From Nocardioides sp. TF02-7 (GTDB lineage: Bacteria; Actinomycetota; Actinomycetes; Propionibacteriales; Nocardioidaceae): a stretch of DNA of 64,000 bases. Under the pieces are notes generated by a model. It did no database searches. It worked only from the letters and a program-made list of their open reading frames with translations, and was not told the origin of the DNA. Positions 9,256 through 16,612 of this stretch are shown here, piece after piece; the stretch's first letter is position 1, and each line of letters starts with the position of its first letter. Position numbers and translations under genes: made by a program. The stretch covers positions 1,674,001 through 1,738,000 of the forward strand of contig NZ_CP092535.1 in assembly GCF_022437945.1 (NCBI RefSeq), in the 5' to 3' direction.

Positions 9256-9527
9256 GTCGAATCGGGCCTCGTGGCTCGTTGAATCGGGCCCCGTGGCGGG
9301 TCGAATCGGGTCTCGTGGTCGGTCGAGTCCGGCGTCGTGGCGGCCGGCGGTCGCCACGGGGCCGGAATCAACACACCATGAGGCCCGATTCGACACACTA
9401 CGGGGCCCGATTCAACACACCACGGGGCCGGAATCAACACACCACGGGGCCCGAATCGACACACCACGGGGCCCGATTCAACACACCACGGGGCCCGAAT
9501 CAACACACCACGAGGCCCGATTCAACC
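9256..9527. repeat. Second 22-bp repeat array, with an inverted part
   Basis: Four units in forward orientation (starts 9256, 9278, 9300, 9322), an 11-base gap, then eight units in inverted orientation (starts 9355, 9377, 9399, 9421, 9443, 9465, 9487, 9509; the last partial). They are the same 22-bp family as 6001-6154. The head-to-head arrangement could form a large stem-loop. The array fills the space between the convergent MMPL and peroxidase genes; the peroxidase stop codon lies inside the last unit. Confidence 0.93.
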
Positions 9528-10004
9528 GGCGAGCGCCTTCTCGACGTCCTCGGTGAGCTTCTCGGGCTTGGTGGTGGGGGCGTAGCGGTCGATGACCTGG
9601 CCGTCGCGGCCGACGAGGAACTTGGTGAAGTTCCACTTGATGGCGCCGCCGAGGATGCCGCCGTGCTCCTCCTTGAGCCAGCGGTAGAGCGGGTGGGCGC
9701 CGTCGCCGTTGACCTCGACCTTGGCGAACATCGGGAACGTGACGCCGTAGCTGCTCTCGCAGAACGCGGCGATCTCGGTCTCGTCGCCGGGCTCCTGGTG
9801 GCCGAACTGGTCGCACGGGAAGCCGAGGACGGCGAAGCCGCGGTCGGCGTAGGTGTCGTGCAGCTGCTGCAGCCCGCCGTACTGCGGGGTCAGGCCGCAC
9901 TGCGACGCGGTGTTGACGACGAGGACGACCTTGCCGTCGTACGCCGCGAGGTCGGTCTCCGTGCCGTCGATGCTGGTCGCGGTGAAGTCGTGGAGGGAGG
10001 TCAT
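9522..10004 (-). CDS. Glutathione-peroxidase-family thiol peroxidase
   Basis: 160 residues with the family motifs VNTASQCGLTPQY (catalytic Cys in place of selenocysteine), LGFPCDQFGHQEPG and the Trp motif KWNFTKFLVGRDG. Such bacterial enzymes reduce hydroperoxides, usually with thioredoxin or mycothiol-linked donors. The ATG overlaps the nitroreductase stop as ATGA, so the two genes are co-translated. The stop codon lies in the 22-bp repeat array. Confidence 0.95.
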   Translation of the reverse strand: MTSLHDFTATSIDGTETDLAAYDGKVVLVVNTASQCGLTPQYGGLQQLHDTYADRGFAVLGFPCDQFGHQEPGDETEIAAFCESSYGVTFPMFAKVEVNGDGAHPLYRWLKEEHGGILGGAIKWNFTKFLVGRDGQVIDRYAPTTKPEKLTEDVEKALAG

Positions 10005-10657
10005 GCTCCCGAGTCTGGCAGGTGCTCGACCGCCCCGGCCCGTGCGTCGTCGCCCCGCCACGGCACGCCCCACGCGCCGCCGTACGCGATCTCGGCGAGG
10101 TCCTTGCGGCGCCGGACCCGCTGCTCCCGCTCTCGCTCCCGTTCGGGCACCTCCGCCGGGTCCCCTCGTACGCCGACCGCGACGGCCGCCACGAGCCGCC
10201 ACTGCGGCGGCACACCGAGCTCCCGCCCGACCGCGTCCTTGTCGAACCCCTGGAACTGCCGCGCCCACAGGCCGGTCGCGTGCGCCTGGAGGGTGAGGTG
10301 GGCGGCGGCCTGGCCGGCGGAGTAGAGGTTGACCGCAGCGTCGGTCGGCTTCTCCTCCCCCGGCTCGGCCGCGGTCTTCACGGCGACGAGGAACACCACC
10401 GACGCGCGCGGGACCCAGCCGGCGTTGCCGCGGGTGAGGTGCGGCACGAGCACCCGGTGGACGGCGCTGCCGCGCTCGGCGACGAGGAACCGCCAGGGCT
10501 GCAGGTTGCCGTGGCTGGGCGCCCACTGCGCGGCGTGGAGGAGCGTCGCGACGGCGGCGTCCGGCAGCCGGTGCTCGGCGTCGAAGATGGTCGGGCTCCA
10601 CCGCGACCGCATCGGCTCGGCGAGGCCGTCGGCCCCTGGCATCGGCGCGTGCGACAT
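10001..10657 (-). CDS. Nitroreductase-family flavoprotein
   Basis: 218 residues. The N-terminal SRWSPTIFD and the AAQWAPSHGNLQPWRF segment are the FMN-binding signature of nitroreductases, and a GLWARQFQGFDKD segment lies in the second half. These enzymes use NAD(P)H to reduce nitro groups, quinones or similar acceptors. The ATG at 10657 starts the two-gene operon with the peroxidase, suggesting a stress or detoxification role. Transcribed divergently from the secreted protein at 10800. Confidence 0.9.
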   Translation of the reverse strand: MSHAPMPGADGLAEPMRSRWSPTIFDAEHRLPDAAVATLLHAAQWAPSHGNLQPWRFLVAERGSAVHRVLVPHLTRGNAGWVPRASVVFLVAVKTAAEPGEEKPTDAAVNLYSAGQAAAHLTLQAHATGLWARQFQGFDKDAVGRELGVPPQWRLVAAVAVGVRGDPAEVPEREREREQRVRRRKDLAEIAYGGAWGVPWRGDDARAGAVEHLPDSGA

Positions 10658-10799
10658 GCCCCGATCATGGCAAGCGCCGCCAGCGCTCGTCCTCGCGGAG
10701 GATCCGCTGCAACCCGATCGGCGGGCGCGACGTCCTACCCCTGTCTCGGACCCGGCAGCCGTTCCCGCAGCCGGGACGACCTCGTGCAGAAGGACCCTC

Positions 10800-12677
10800 A
10801 TGCCCATCGGCAACCTCCGCCTGCCGCGCGCCCGCGCGGCCGCACTGACCGCCGTCGTCGCGACGGCGGTGCCCGCCCCTCCCCCCTCTCTCTCCGCGAC
10901 CGCCACGGCCGCCCCCGACGACCAGCGCGGCTGGGTGACCGGCGTCGTCGTCGACACCACCGGTGCCCCCGTCCCCGGCGCGATGGTCAACGTCCTCCCG
11001 CCCCGCGAGGTGCCCGAGGCCGGCATGCTCGACGAGACGACCGACCGCTGGACCGTCACCGACGCGCGCGGCCGGTTCCGCGTCCGCCAGGCGTCGCAGG
11101 ACTTCCTCGTCCAGGTCTGCGACCACGACACCGAGCGGCCCTGGGCCTGCGTCCACCCGTCGGCCGCCGACCACCTCCTCCGGTACGTCGGCCCCGACGG
11201 CGAGCGGGACAGCTGGGTGCAGCACACCCGGCTGTTCGACGCCTCGTCCTCCGACCTGGCGCTCGGCACGGTCGAACTGCAGCCGCCCGCCCGGGTCGAG
11301 GGCACGCTCTCCGGCGCCCGGTTCGAGCAGGTCGAGGTGATGCGGCTCGACGACACGGTCGCGTTCCACGGCGCGACCGACGGCGCCGGCCGGTTCTCGA
11401 TCGAGGGCCTCGCCCCTGGCACCTACTACCTCCGTGCCGGTGGCCGCGGTACCGTCCCGTGGCGCTCGGAGCCGGTCACCGTCACGGCCGACCGGCCCGC
11501 GGTGGTCGACGGCGTGCTCGACCGGGGCACGACGCTCGTCGGCACCATGGTCGACCGTCGCACCGGCGCTCCGGCGCGCCGCACCGAGGTGTTCCTCGGC
11601 GACGCCGACGGCGACCTCGTCGCGAGCCGGCCGACGACCCGCCGCGGCACCTTCCGCTTCACCGGCCTGACGCCAGGCACCTACCGGGTGGGCGTCCTGC
11701 GCCGGGGCGGCCCCTACCTCGCCCGCTCGGTCCGGGTGCGCGTCGCCGCCGGCGACCGGCGCGTCGACGCCACGGTGCCCGTGCGGCGCGGCGCCACCGC
11801 GACGGTCCGGTTCGTCACCGACGGCGGCCGCATCGACAACGAGCTGCGCGACGGCCGGGGCGAGGTGGTCGCCACCAACCTCGGGCGCGACAACGGCGTG
11901 GCGACGTACGTCGGGCTGCGCCCTGGCCGCTACACGGTCGTCGCCAAGGACGGCGACGGCTACGCGACCCGCACCTTCCGGGTCCGCGGCCTCCGCGCCC
12001 ACGACGTGGGGCGGCTCCGCCTGGAGCGGCCGCTGCTGACCCTGCGCGGGCGCACCGCACCCGGCGCCGTCGTCGAGGCGACCACCGGCGACCTGTGCCC
12101 GCCCGACCTCCCGCCGACGTACGGCGGCTTCCACGAGATCTCCGACCGGGCCGACGCGCAGGGCCGCTACGTCCTCCCGGGGCTGGTGCCCGGCGACTAC
12201 ATGGTCGGCGCCGACGCGTTCCCCCACGAGCAGGCGCCGGTCTGTCACGAGGACGTGAAGGTCTGGGCGTCGCGCCGCTACGACGTGCCCCTCGCCGAGG
12301 GGCACACGGTGACCGGCCGCCTCGTCTACGCCGGCACCACCCGGCCAGTGATCACCGGCATCGGCTACGAGGTGACCTATCCGGTCGGTCTCCCGACCAA
12401 CCCCACCGGGGAGCACCCGGCCCGGATCCGCACCCGCGGCGCGTCCGGACGGTTCACGATCCCCCGGCTGCCCGCGGGGGAGGCCACCGGCGGGCTCGCG
12501 CTCACCCCGCACGACGAGGTGTCGCACCCGAGCCTGTGGGTGTTCTTCCCCTCCCAGTACGGCACGCCCTACTGGCTGGAGGCGGAGGAGCGACCGCTCA
12601 CGATCGACGGCGACATCGCGCTGGGCGACGTGGAGCTGACGCTGCGCACCGGCGCGGAGGAGCTGCCGCACCCGTGA
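10800..12677 (+). CDS. Secreted protein with carboxypeptidase-regulatory-like repeats
   Basis: 625 residues: an Arg-containing signal peptide of about 38 residues, then several beta-sandwich modules, each with the motif F.I.GL.PGTY (for example FSIEGLAPGTYYLRA and FRFTGLTPGTYRVGV). These CarboxypepD_reg/SpaA-like folds are structural or adhesive, not catalytic, and I see no enzyme domain. Two Cys pairs may form disulphides. The ATG at 10800 follows AAGGA. No frameshift. Likely a cell-surface or extracellular scaffold protein of unknown partner. Confidence 0.8.
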   Translation: MPIGNLRLPRARAAALTAVVATAVPAPPPSLSATATAAPDDQRGWVTGVVVDTTGAPVPGAMVNVLPPREVPEAGMLDETTDRWTVTDARGRFRVRQASQDFLVQVCDHDTERPWACVHPSAADHLLRYVGPDGERDSWVQHTRLFDASSSDLALGTVELQPPARVEGTLSGARFEQVEVMRLDDTVAFHGATDGAGRFSIEGLAPGTYYLRAGGRGTVPWRSEPVTVTADRPAVVDGVLDRGTTLVGTMVDRRTGAPARRTEVFLGDADGDLVASRPTTRRGTFRFTGLTPGTYRVGVLRRGGPYLARSVRVRVAAGDRRVDATVPVRRGATATVRFVTDGGRIDNELRDGRGEVVATNLGRDNGVATYVGLRPGRYTVVAKDGDGYATRTFRVRGLRAHDVGRLRLERPLLTLRGRTAPGAVVEATTGDLCPPDLPPTYGGFHEISDRADAQGRYVLPGLVPGDYMVGADAFPHEQAPVCHEDVKVWASRRYDVPLAEGHTVTGRLVYAGTTRPVITGIGYEVTYPVGLPTNPTGEHPARIRTRGASGRFTIPRLPAGEATGGLALTPHDEVSHPSLWVFFPSQYGTPYWLEAEERPLTIDGDIALGDVELTLRTGAEELPHP

Positions 12678-12696
12678 CGCCGCGGCCGGGGGCGGG

Positions 12697-13377
12697 TCAC
12701 CCCGTCCGGTGCGCGGTGACGCAGCACCGGCCCGGCGCGGGGTCCAGGCGAGCCTCGACGGCGGAGCAGGGGAGCCCGTCGGCGACGCCCTGCACGAAGT
12801 CGCGGTTGAGCCCGCACACGAGCGCGGTGTGCTTGCGGGCGAGCGCGTCGAACGGGCAGTTGGCGAGGACGACGCCGTCATCGGTCACCCGCGGCTCGTA
12901 GCCCTGGCTCCGCAGGGTCTCCGCCAGGGCGCCCAGCGTCCCGTCCCCGGTGGCGCCGGACCCGGCACCGCGGCCGAGGTCCAGCCCCTCGGCGCGCGCC
13001 GCCTCCCGCAGCGCGGCCTCCAGGGACGCGCCCTCGCCGACCCGCCCGACCGCCGACGCCAGGATCTCGCCGACGAGGTCGTAGCGGCGGGGCGGCAGCG
13101 ACACGGTGAGCTGCCGGTCCGCCCGCCGGTAGAGCTTGCTCGGACGGCCGGCGCCGGGGCCGGAGCGGCCGCTGAGCCGCCGGTACTCCGCCTCGAGCAG
13201 GCCCTCGCCCACCAGCCGGTCGAGGTGGAAGCTCGCCTTGTGCAGGGCGATGCCGAGCGCGTCCGCCGCCTGCTCGCGGCCGACCGGGTCGGCTTGCGCC
13301 ACGACGTACTCGTAGAGCCGGCGGCGGGTGTCGTCCGCCAGGGCGCCGATGCCGGCGGCGGTGGAGCCGAGGTCCAT
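12697..13377 (-). CDS. SufR-like winged-helix regulator with Cys cluster
   Basis: 226 residues: an N-terminal winged helix (ADDTRRRLYEYVV, then ALGIALHKASFHLDRLV) and a C-terminal domain with Cys-x13-Cys-x15-Cys (NCPFDALARKHTALVC.GLNRDF), followed by a Cys-Cys pair close to the end. The pattern resembles SufR-type repressors that hold an Fe-S cluster. It is divergent from folE and a ferredoxin reductase with only 88 bases between starts, so it probably controls them in response to iron-sulphur or redox state. No suf genes are visible in this window. Confidence 0.78.
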   Translation of the reverse strand: MDLGSTAAGIGALADDTRRRLYEYVVAQADPVGREQAADALGIALHKASFHLDRLVGEGLLEAEYRRLSGRSGPGAGRPSKLYRRADRQLTVSLPPRRYDLVGEILASAVGRVGEGASLEAALREAARAEGLDLGRGAGSGATGDGTLGALAETLRSQGYEPRVTDDGVVLANCPFDALARKHTALVCGLNRDFVQGVADGLPCSAVEARLDPAPGRCCVTAHRTG

Positions 13378-13402
13378 GGCCGCAGTCTAAAACACAACGT
13401 CC

Positions 13403-13431
13403 TTGACACAAGAGGTTCCCGGTTCTAACGT
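13403..13431 (+). promoter_or_regulatory. Promoter for folE
   Basis: TTGACA at 13403-13408, a 17-base spacer and TAACGT at 13426-13431 form a near-consensus housekeeping promoter 35 bases before the folE start. The spacer and flanks are unusually AT-rich for this genome. A regulator bound here would also affect the divergent SufR-like gene. Confidence 0.65.
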
Positions 13432-13465
13432 CGAAGAAGGTTATTTTTAGAGATCGGGAGGCACC

Positions 13466-14075
13466 ATGACCATCACCACGGCCCCGCCGCACCGCTCCCG
13501 GGTCGCCCGTGACACCCCGGCGGTCGACCCGTTGGCCGCGGTGGACGCCGCCGCCCGCCTGCTCACGGCGCTCGGCCTCGACCTCACCGACGAGAACCTC
13601 GCGGAGACGCCGGCGCGGATGGCGCGGGCGCTGCTCGAGATGACGAGCGCACCGGCGTTCGACCTGACCACCTTCCCCAACGAGGAGGGGTACGACGAGC
13701 TGGTCGTGGTGCAGGACATCCCGGTGCAGTCGCTGTGCGAGCACCACATGCTCCCGTTCGTCGGGGTGGCGCACGTGGGCTACCTCCCGGCCGGCCGGAT
13801 CGCCGGGCTGTCGAAGCTCGCGCGGATGGTCGAGCTCCACGCGCGTCGCCCGCAGACCCAGGAACGGCTCACCAAGGACGTCGCCGAGCACCTGCGGGAG
13901 CGGCTGCTGCCCCACGGCGTCGGTGTCGTGGTCGAGGCCCACCACGCGTGCATGGGCCTGCGCGGGGCGCGCGCCCCCGGTGCGCGGACCCTGACCTCGA
14001 CGCTCTTCGGACGGCTCCGCGACGACTCCCCGGTCGCGGGCGGAGTTCCTCGCGCTCGCCCGGAGCACCCGGTGA
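13466..14075 (+). CDS. folE: GTP cyclohydrolase I (one frameshift)
   Basis: 202 residues after removing one base from the G run at 14038-14040. The zinc and active-site motifs are present: LCEHHMLPFVGVAHVGYLP, GLSKLARMVE, RRPQTQERLT and HACMGLRG. It converts GTP to 7,8-dihydroneopterin triphosphate, the first step to folate or biopterin. With the correction it ends FLALARSTR and its TGA overlaps the GTG of the reductase. No other folate gene is nearby, so it may be a paralogue serving a special pterin need; the context is a redox regulator and a reductase. Confidence 0.92.
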
Positions 14076-15253
14076 ACGTCGTGGTCGTCGGCGCGGGCCT
14101 CGCCGGGGCCCGCGCCGTCGAGGAGCTGAGGGAGCAGGACTACACCGGCGACATCACGCTGGTCGGCGCCGAGCCGCACCCGCCGTACGAGCGGCCTCCG
14201 CTGTCCAAGGGCCTGCTGCTCGGCTCGGCCGCCGACACCTCGGTCTTCGTCCAGGACGCCGGTTGGTACGCCAACCAGCAGGTCGACCTCCGGCTCGGCA
14301 GCCCGGTCACGGCGCTCGACCTCGACCGCGGCCAGGTGCTCCTGGGCGAGGACCGGGTCGCCTACGACCGGCTGCTGCTGGCCACCGGCTCGTCCCCGCA
14401 CCGACTGGCCGCCGTCGACGGCCACCACCCGGAGGTCCACTACCTCCGCACGCTCGACGACGCCCTCCGGCTGCGGCCACGGCTGGCGGGCCGGGTGCTC
14501 GTCGTGGGGGCCGGGTGGATCGGCCTGGAGGTCGCGGCCGCCGTGCGCCAGGCAGGCGGCAGCGTCACCGTGGTGGAGCCGGCGCCGCTCCCGCTGCTGC
14601 GGGTCCTGGGGTCCGAGGTGGCTGCGGTCTTCGCCGAGGTGCACCGCGGCCACGGGGTCGATCTGCGCCTCGGCTGCGGGCTGGTCGAGGTCGACCGGTC
14701 AGGTGCGGTCCTCACCGACGGCAGCCGGGTGCCGGCCGACACGGTCGTCGTGGGCATCGGGGCGACCCCCGACGACGGTCTCGCCTCGGCCGCGGGACTC
14801 CCGACCGACGGCGGCGTGCTCGTCGACGCGCGGCTGCGCGCCGCCGACCCGCACGTCTACGCCGCGGGCGACGTCGCCCGCCACGACCACCCGCTGCTCG
14901 GGCGGGTCCGGGTGGAGCACTGGGACAACGCCCGCGAGCAGGGGGCGCACGCGGCGCGGACGATGCTCGGCGACGACCGCGCCTACGACCGGCTGCCGTT
15001 CTTCTTCTCCGACCAGTTCGACATCGGGATGGAGTACGTCGGCCACGTGGGCCCGGACGGCTACGACGAGGTCGTCGTGCGGGGCGACACCGGCGCGCTG
15101 CGGTTCACGGCGCTGTGGCTGCGCGGCGGCCGCGTCGTCGCCGGGATGCACGTCAACGACTGGGACGCCACGGACGCGATCCGGCGGCTCGTCGGGAGCG
15201 GACGACCCGGCGCGGGGGACGCGCAGGTGCCGCTCGTCGAGCTGGTCGGGTAG
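14072..15253 (+). CDS. FAD-dependent NAD(P)H:ferredoxin/rubredoxin reductase
   Basis: 393 residues with the two Rossmann motifs VVVVGAGLAGARAVEEL (FAD) and VLVVGAGWIGLEVAAAVRQ (NAD(P)H), the RPPLSKGLL segment, and YAAGDVARHDHPLLGRVRVEHWDNA near the flavin. This is the oxygenase-coupled ferredoxin reductase type. The GTG start overlaps the folE stop (GTGA). It could serve the ferredoxin or rubredoxin of the alkane system 12 kb away or an unknown partner. Confidence 0.93.
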   Translation: MNVVVVGAGLAGARAVEELREQDYTGDITLVGAEPHPPYERPPLSKGLLLGSAADTSVFVQDAGWYANQQVDLRLGSPVTALDLDRGQVLLGEDRVAYDRLLLATGSSPHRLAAVDGHHPEVHYLRTLDDALRLRPRLAGRVLVVGAGWIGLEVAAAVRQAGGSVTVVEPAPLPLLRVLGSEVAAVFAEVHRGHGVDLRLGCGLVEVDRSGAVLTDGSRVPADTVVVGIGATPDDGLASAAGLPTDGGVLVDARLRAADPHVYAAGDVARHDHPLLGRVRVEHWDNAREQGAHAARTMLGDDRAYDRLPFFFSDQFDIGMEYVGHVGPDGYDEVVVRGDTGALRFTALWLRGGRVVAGMHVNDWDATDAIRRLVGSGRPGAGDAQVPLVELVG

Positions 15254-15300
15254 CGCGGACGGCGACGATGCGGCGAGGACGGGGTCGACGAGCGCGGCGC

Positions 15301-15888
15301 TCATCCGTCCTGGCGGGCGACCATCGTCGGCCAGAGCAGGTCGAGGCAGCGCTCCAGCCAGTCCGGCGCGACCTGGCCGGCCCGGACCAGCTCGCCGAGG
15401 TAGGCGCCGACGAAGAGCGACGTCACGGCCTCGGCGTCGAGGCCCGGGCGCAGCAGCCCCGCGGCGACGTCGGCGCGGATGAGGCCGACCAGGGCCGCGT
15501 CGTAGGGCGCGAGGGCGTCGCGGAACAGCCGGGTGAAGGTGGGGTCGTCGTCGAGGACCACGGCGGCGACCCCGCCGCGGCCGAGCACCTGCTCGAGCTG
15601 GCGCCAGGCCTGCTCGAGGGCCGCCCGGGTCTTGGTGCGCGCGTCGCCGTCGGCCGGGATCTCCGGCGTCCCGATCGCCTCGTGCAGCACCGTGGCGAGG
15701 AGCTCGTCGCGGTTGCTGAAGCGCCGGTAGATCGTGGTCTTGGCGATGCCGGCCCGGGCGGCCACCGCCTCGATCGTGACCGCTCGCGGCCCCGCCTCGC
15801 GCACGAGCGCCAGGGCGGCGGAGCGGATGAGGCCGTCGGCGGTCGTGCTCCGGGGCCGGCCGGGGCGAGGCGGGGCCGGATCGGCCAC
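15301..15888 (-). CDS. TetR-family regulator
   Basis: 195 residues with an N-terminal Pro/Arg-rich tail and the helix-turn-helix VAARAGIAKTTIYRRFSNRDEL. The C-terminal part is of the TetR_C type found with multidrug or lipid genes. It is divergent from a small membrane-protein gene; an ACGC-AGA-GCGT palindrome lies between them. Ligand unknown. Confidence 0.88.
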   Translation of the reverse strand: MADPAPPRPGRPRSTTADGLIRSAALALVREAGPRAVTIEAVAARAGIAKTTIYRRFSNRDELLATVLHEAIGTPEIPADGDARTKTRAALEQAWRQLEQVLGRGGVAAVVLDDDPTFTRLFRDALAPYDAALVGLIRADVAAGLLRPGLDAEAVTSLFVGAYLGELVRAGQVAPDWLERCLDLLWPTMVARQDG

Positions 15889-15914
15889 GGGGAACCTCCT
15901 GGAACAAATACGAT

Positions 15915-15925
15915 ACGCAGAGCGT
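15915..15925. promoter_or_regulatory. Candidate TetR operator ACGCagaGCGT
   Basis: A short perfect inverted repeat in the 78-base divergent space between the TetR and the small membrane protein. The AT-rich flanks (CAAATACGATA and TTCTGTTAATG) look like overlapping promoters for both directions. Assigned by position only. Confidence 0.4.
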
Positions 15926-15966
15926 TCTGTTAATGACAGCGACGGTACGACGAAGGGAGCACGATC

Positions 15967-16174
15967 ATGTCAAGCACCACCCTGCTCGTCTGGTTCATCG
16001 CCATGGCGATCTTCACCCCTGGCCCTCCTCGGCCTCGGGTTCGCCCTCCTGTCGGGCTCCATCCAGCTGCCCGGCCGCAAGCGGAAGAAGCCGGCGGACG
16101 AGTCGGCGCAGGAGTCGCGGGACACCGCCCGGAGCGCCGCCGACCGCGACCGGGTCACCGCCGCGTCCCGCTGA
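15967..16174 (+). CDS. Small single-pass membrane protein (one frameshift)
   Basis: 68 residues after removing one base from the C run at 16016-16019. It has an N-terminal membrane helix (LLVWFIAMAIF, then LALLGLGFALLSG) and a charged C-terminal tail rich in Lys, Arg, Glu and Asp. AAGGGAG precedes the ATG. No family recognised. Its divergent TetR neighbour is its likely regulator. Confidence 0.6.
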
Positions 16175-16217
16175 CCCGGGCCCGGCGCGGCGTCCACGAT
16201 TTCACAACTTGATCACT

Positions 16218-16231
16218 TGAAGATATCTTCA
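16218..16231. promoter_or_regulatory. Perfect 14-bp palindrome, likely ArsR operator
   Basis: TGAAGATATCTTCA is perfectly palindromic and lies 48 bases upstream of the ArsR-type gene it precedes. ArsR/SmtB repressors typically bind such imperfect or perfect 12-2-12-like AT-rich palindromes overlapping their own promoter. Confidence 0.65.
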
Positions 16232-16279
16232 TCTCCTGACCGACGTGGCGCCCCGCCGCGACGGCTGAGGAGGCAGCAC

Positions 16280-16612
16280 GTGGGAGTCCCGCTCTACCAG
16301 GCGAAGGCGGAGTTTTCCGGACCCTCGGGCATCCCGCCCGGATCCGGATCCTGGAGCTGCTCGCCGAGCGCGACCACGCCGTGCACGAGCTCCTCGACCA
16401 GATCGCCATCGAGCCGAGCAACCTCTCCCAGCAGCTGGCCGTGCTGCGGCGTACGTCGCTGGTGGTCTCCCCACCGCCGGGCCGGCGCGGTCGTCTACTC
16501 CCTCAGCGTGCCGGAGGTGCGCGACCTGCTGCTGGCCGGCCGGCGGATCCTCGCCGGCCTGGCCGAGCTCACCGGCGACCTCGAGGACGAGCTGAAGGTC
16601 GACCGGGGCTGA
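16280..16612 (+). CDS. ArsR-family repressor (two frameshifts)
   Basis: 110 residues after adding one T to the run at 16313-16316 and removing one C at 16469-16472. It then reads LYQAKAEFF RTLGHPARIRILELL, a recognition helix SNLSQQLAVLRR and a wing GAVVYSLSVPEVRDLL, the standard ArsR winged helix. GAGGAGG precedes the GTG. I see no classical CxC metal site. Its stop overlaps the SulP start (TGATG), so it likely controls that transporter. Confidence 0.8.
   Translation: MGVPLYQAKAEFSGPSGIPPGSGSWSCSPSATTPCTSSSTRSPSSRATSPSSWPCCGVRRWWSPHRRAGAVVYSLSVPEVRDLLLAGRRILAGLAELTGDLEDELKVDRG

Noticed and set aside
10022..12901. Plus-strand open frame of nearly 3 kb
   Set aside because: It overlaps the nitroreductase antisense and the secreted protein out of frame. 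The composition is Arg/Pro-rich, and codon third positions favour the annotated frames.
12878..14653. Long open frame on the minus strand across folE and the reductase
   Set aside because: It is the antisense frame of clearly conserved plus-strand enzymes; its translation is Arg/Gly-rich without motifs, as expected in high-GC DNA.
13466..15253. FolE-reductase fusion protein
   Set aside because: The uninterrupted frame exists only because of one extra G at 14038-14040; correcting it gives a normal FolE end and a GTGA overlap.
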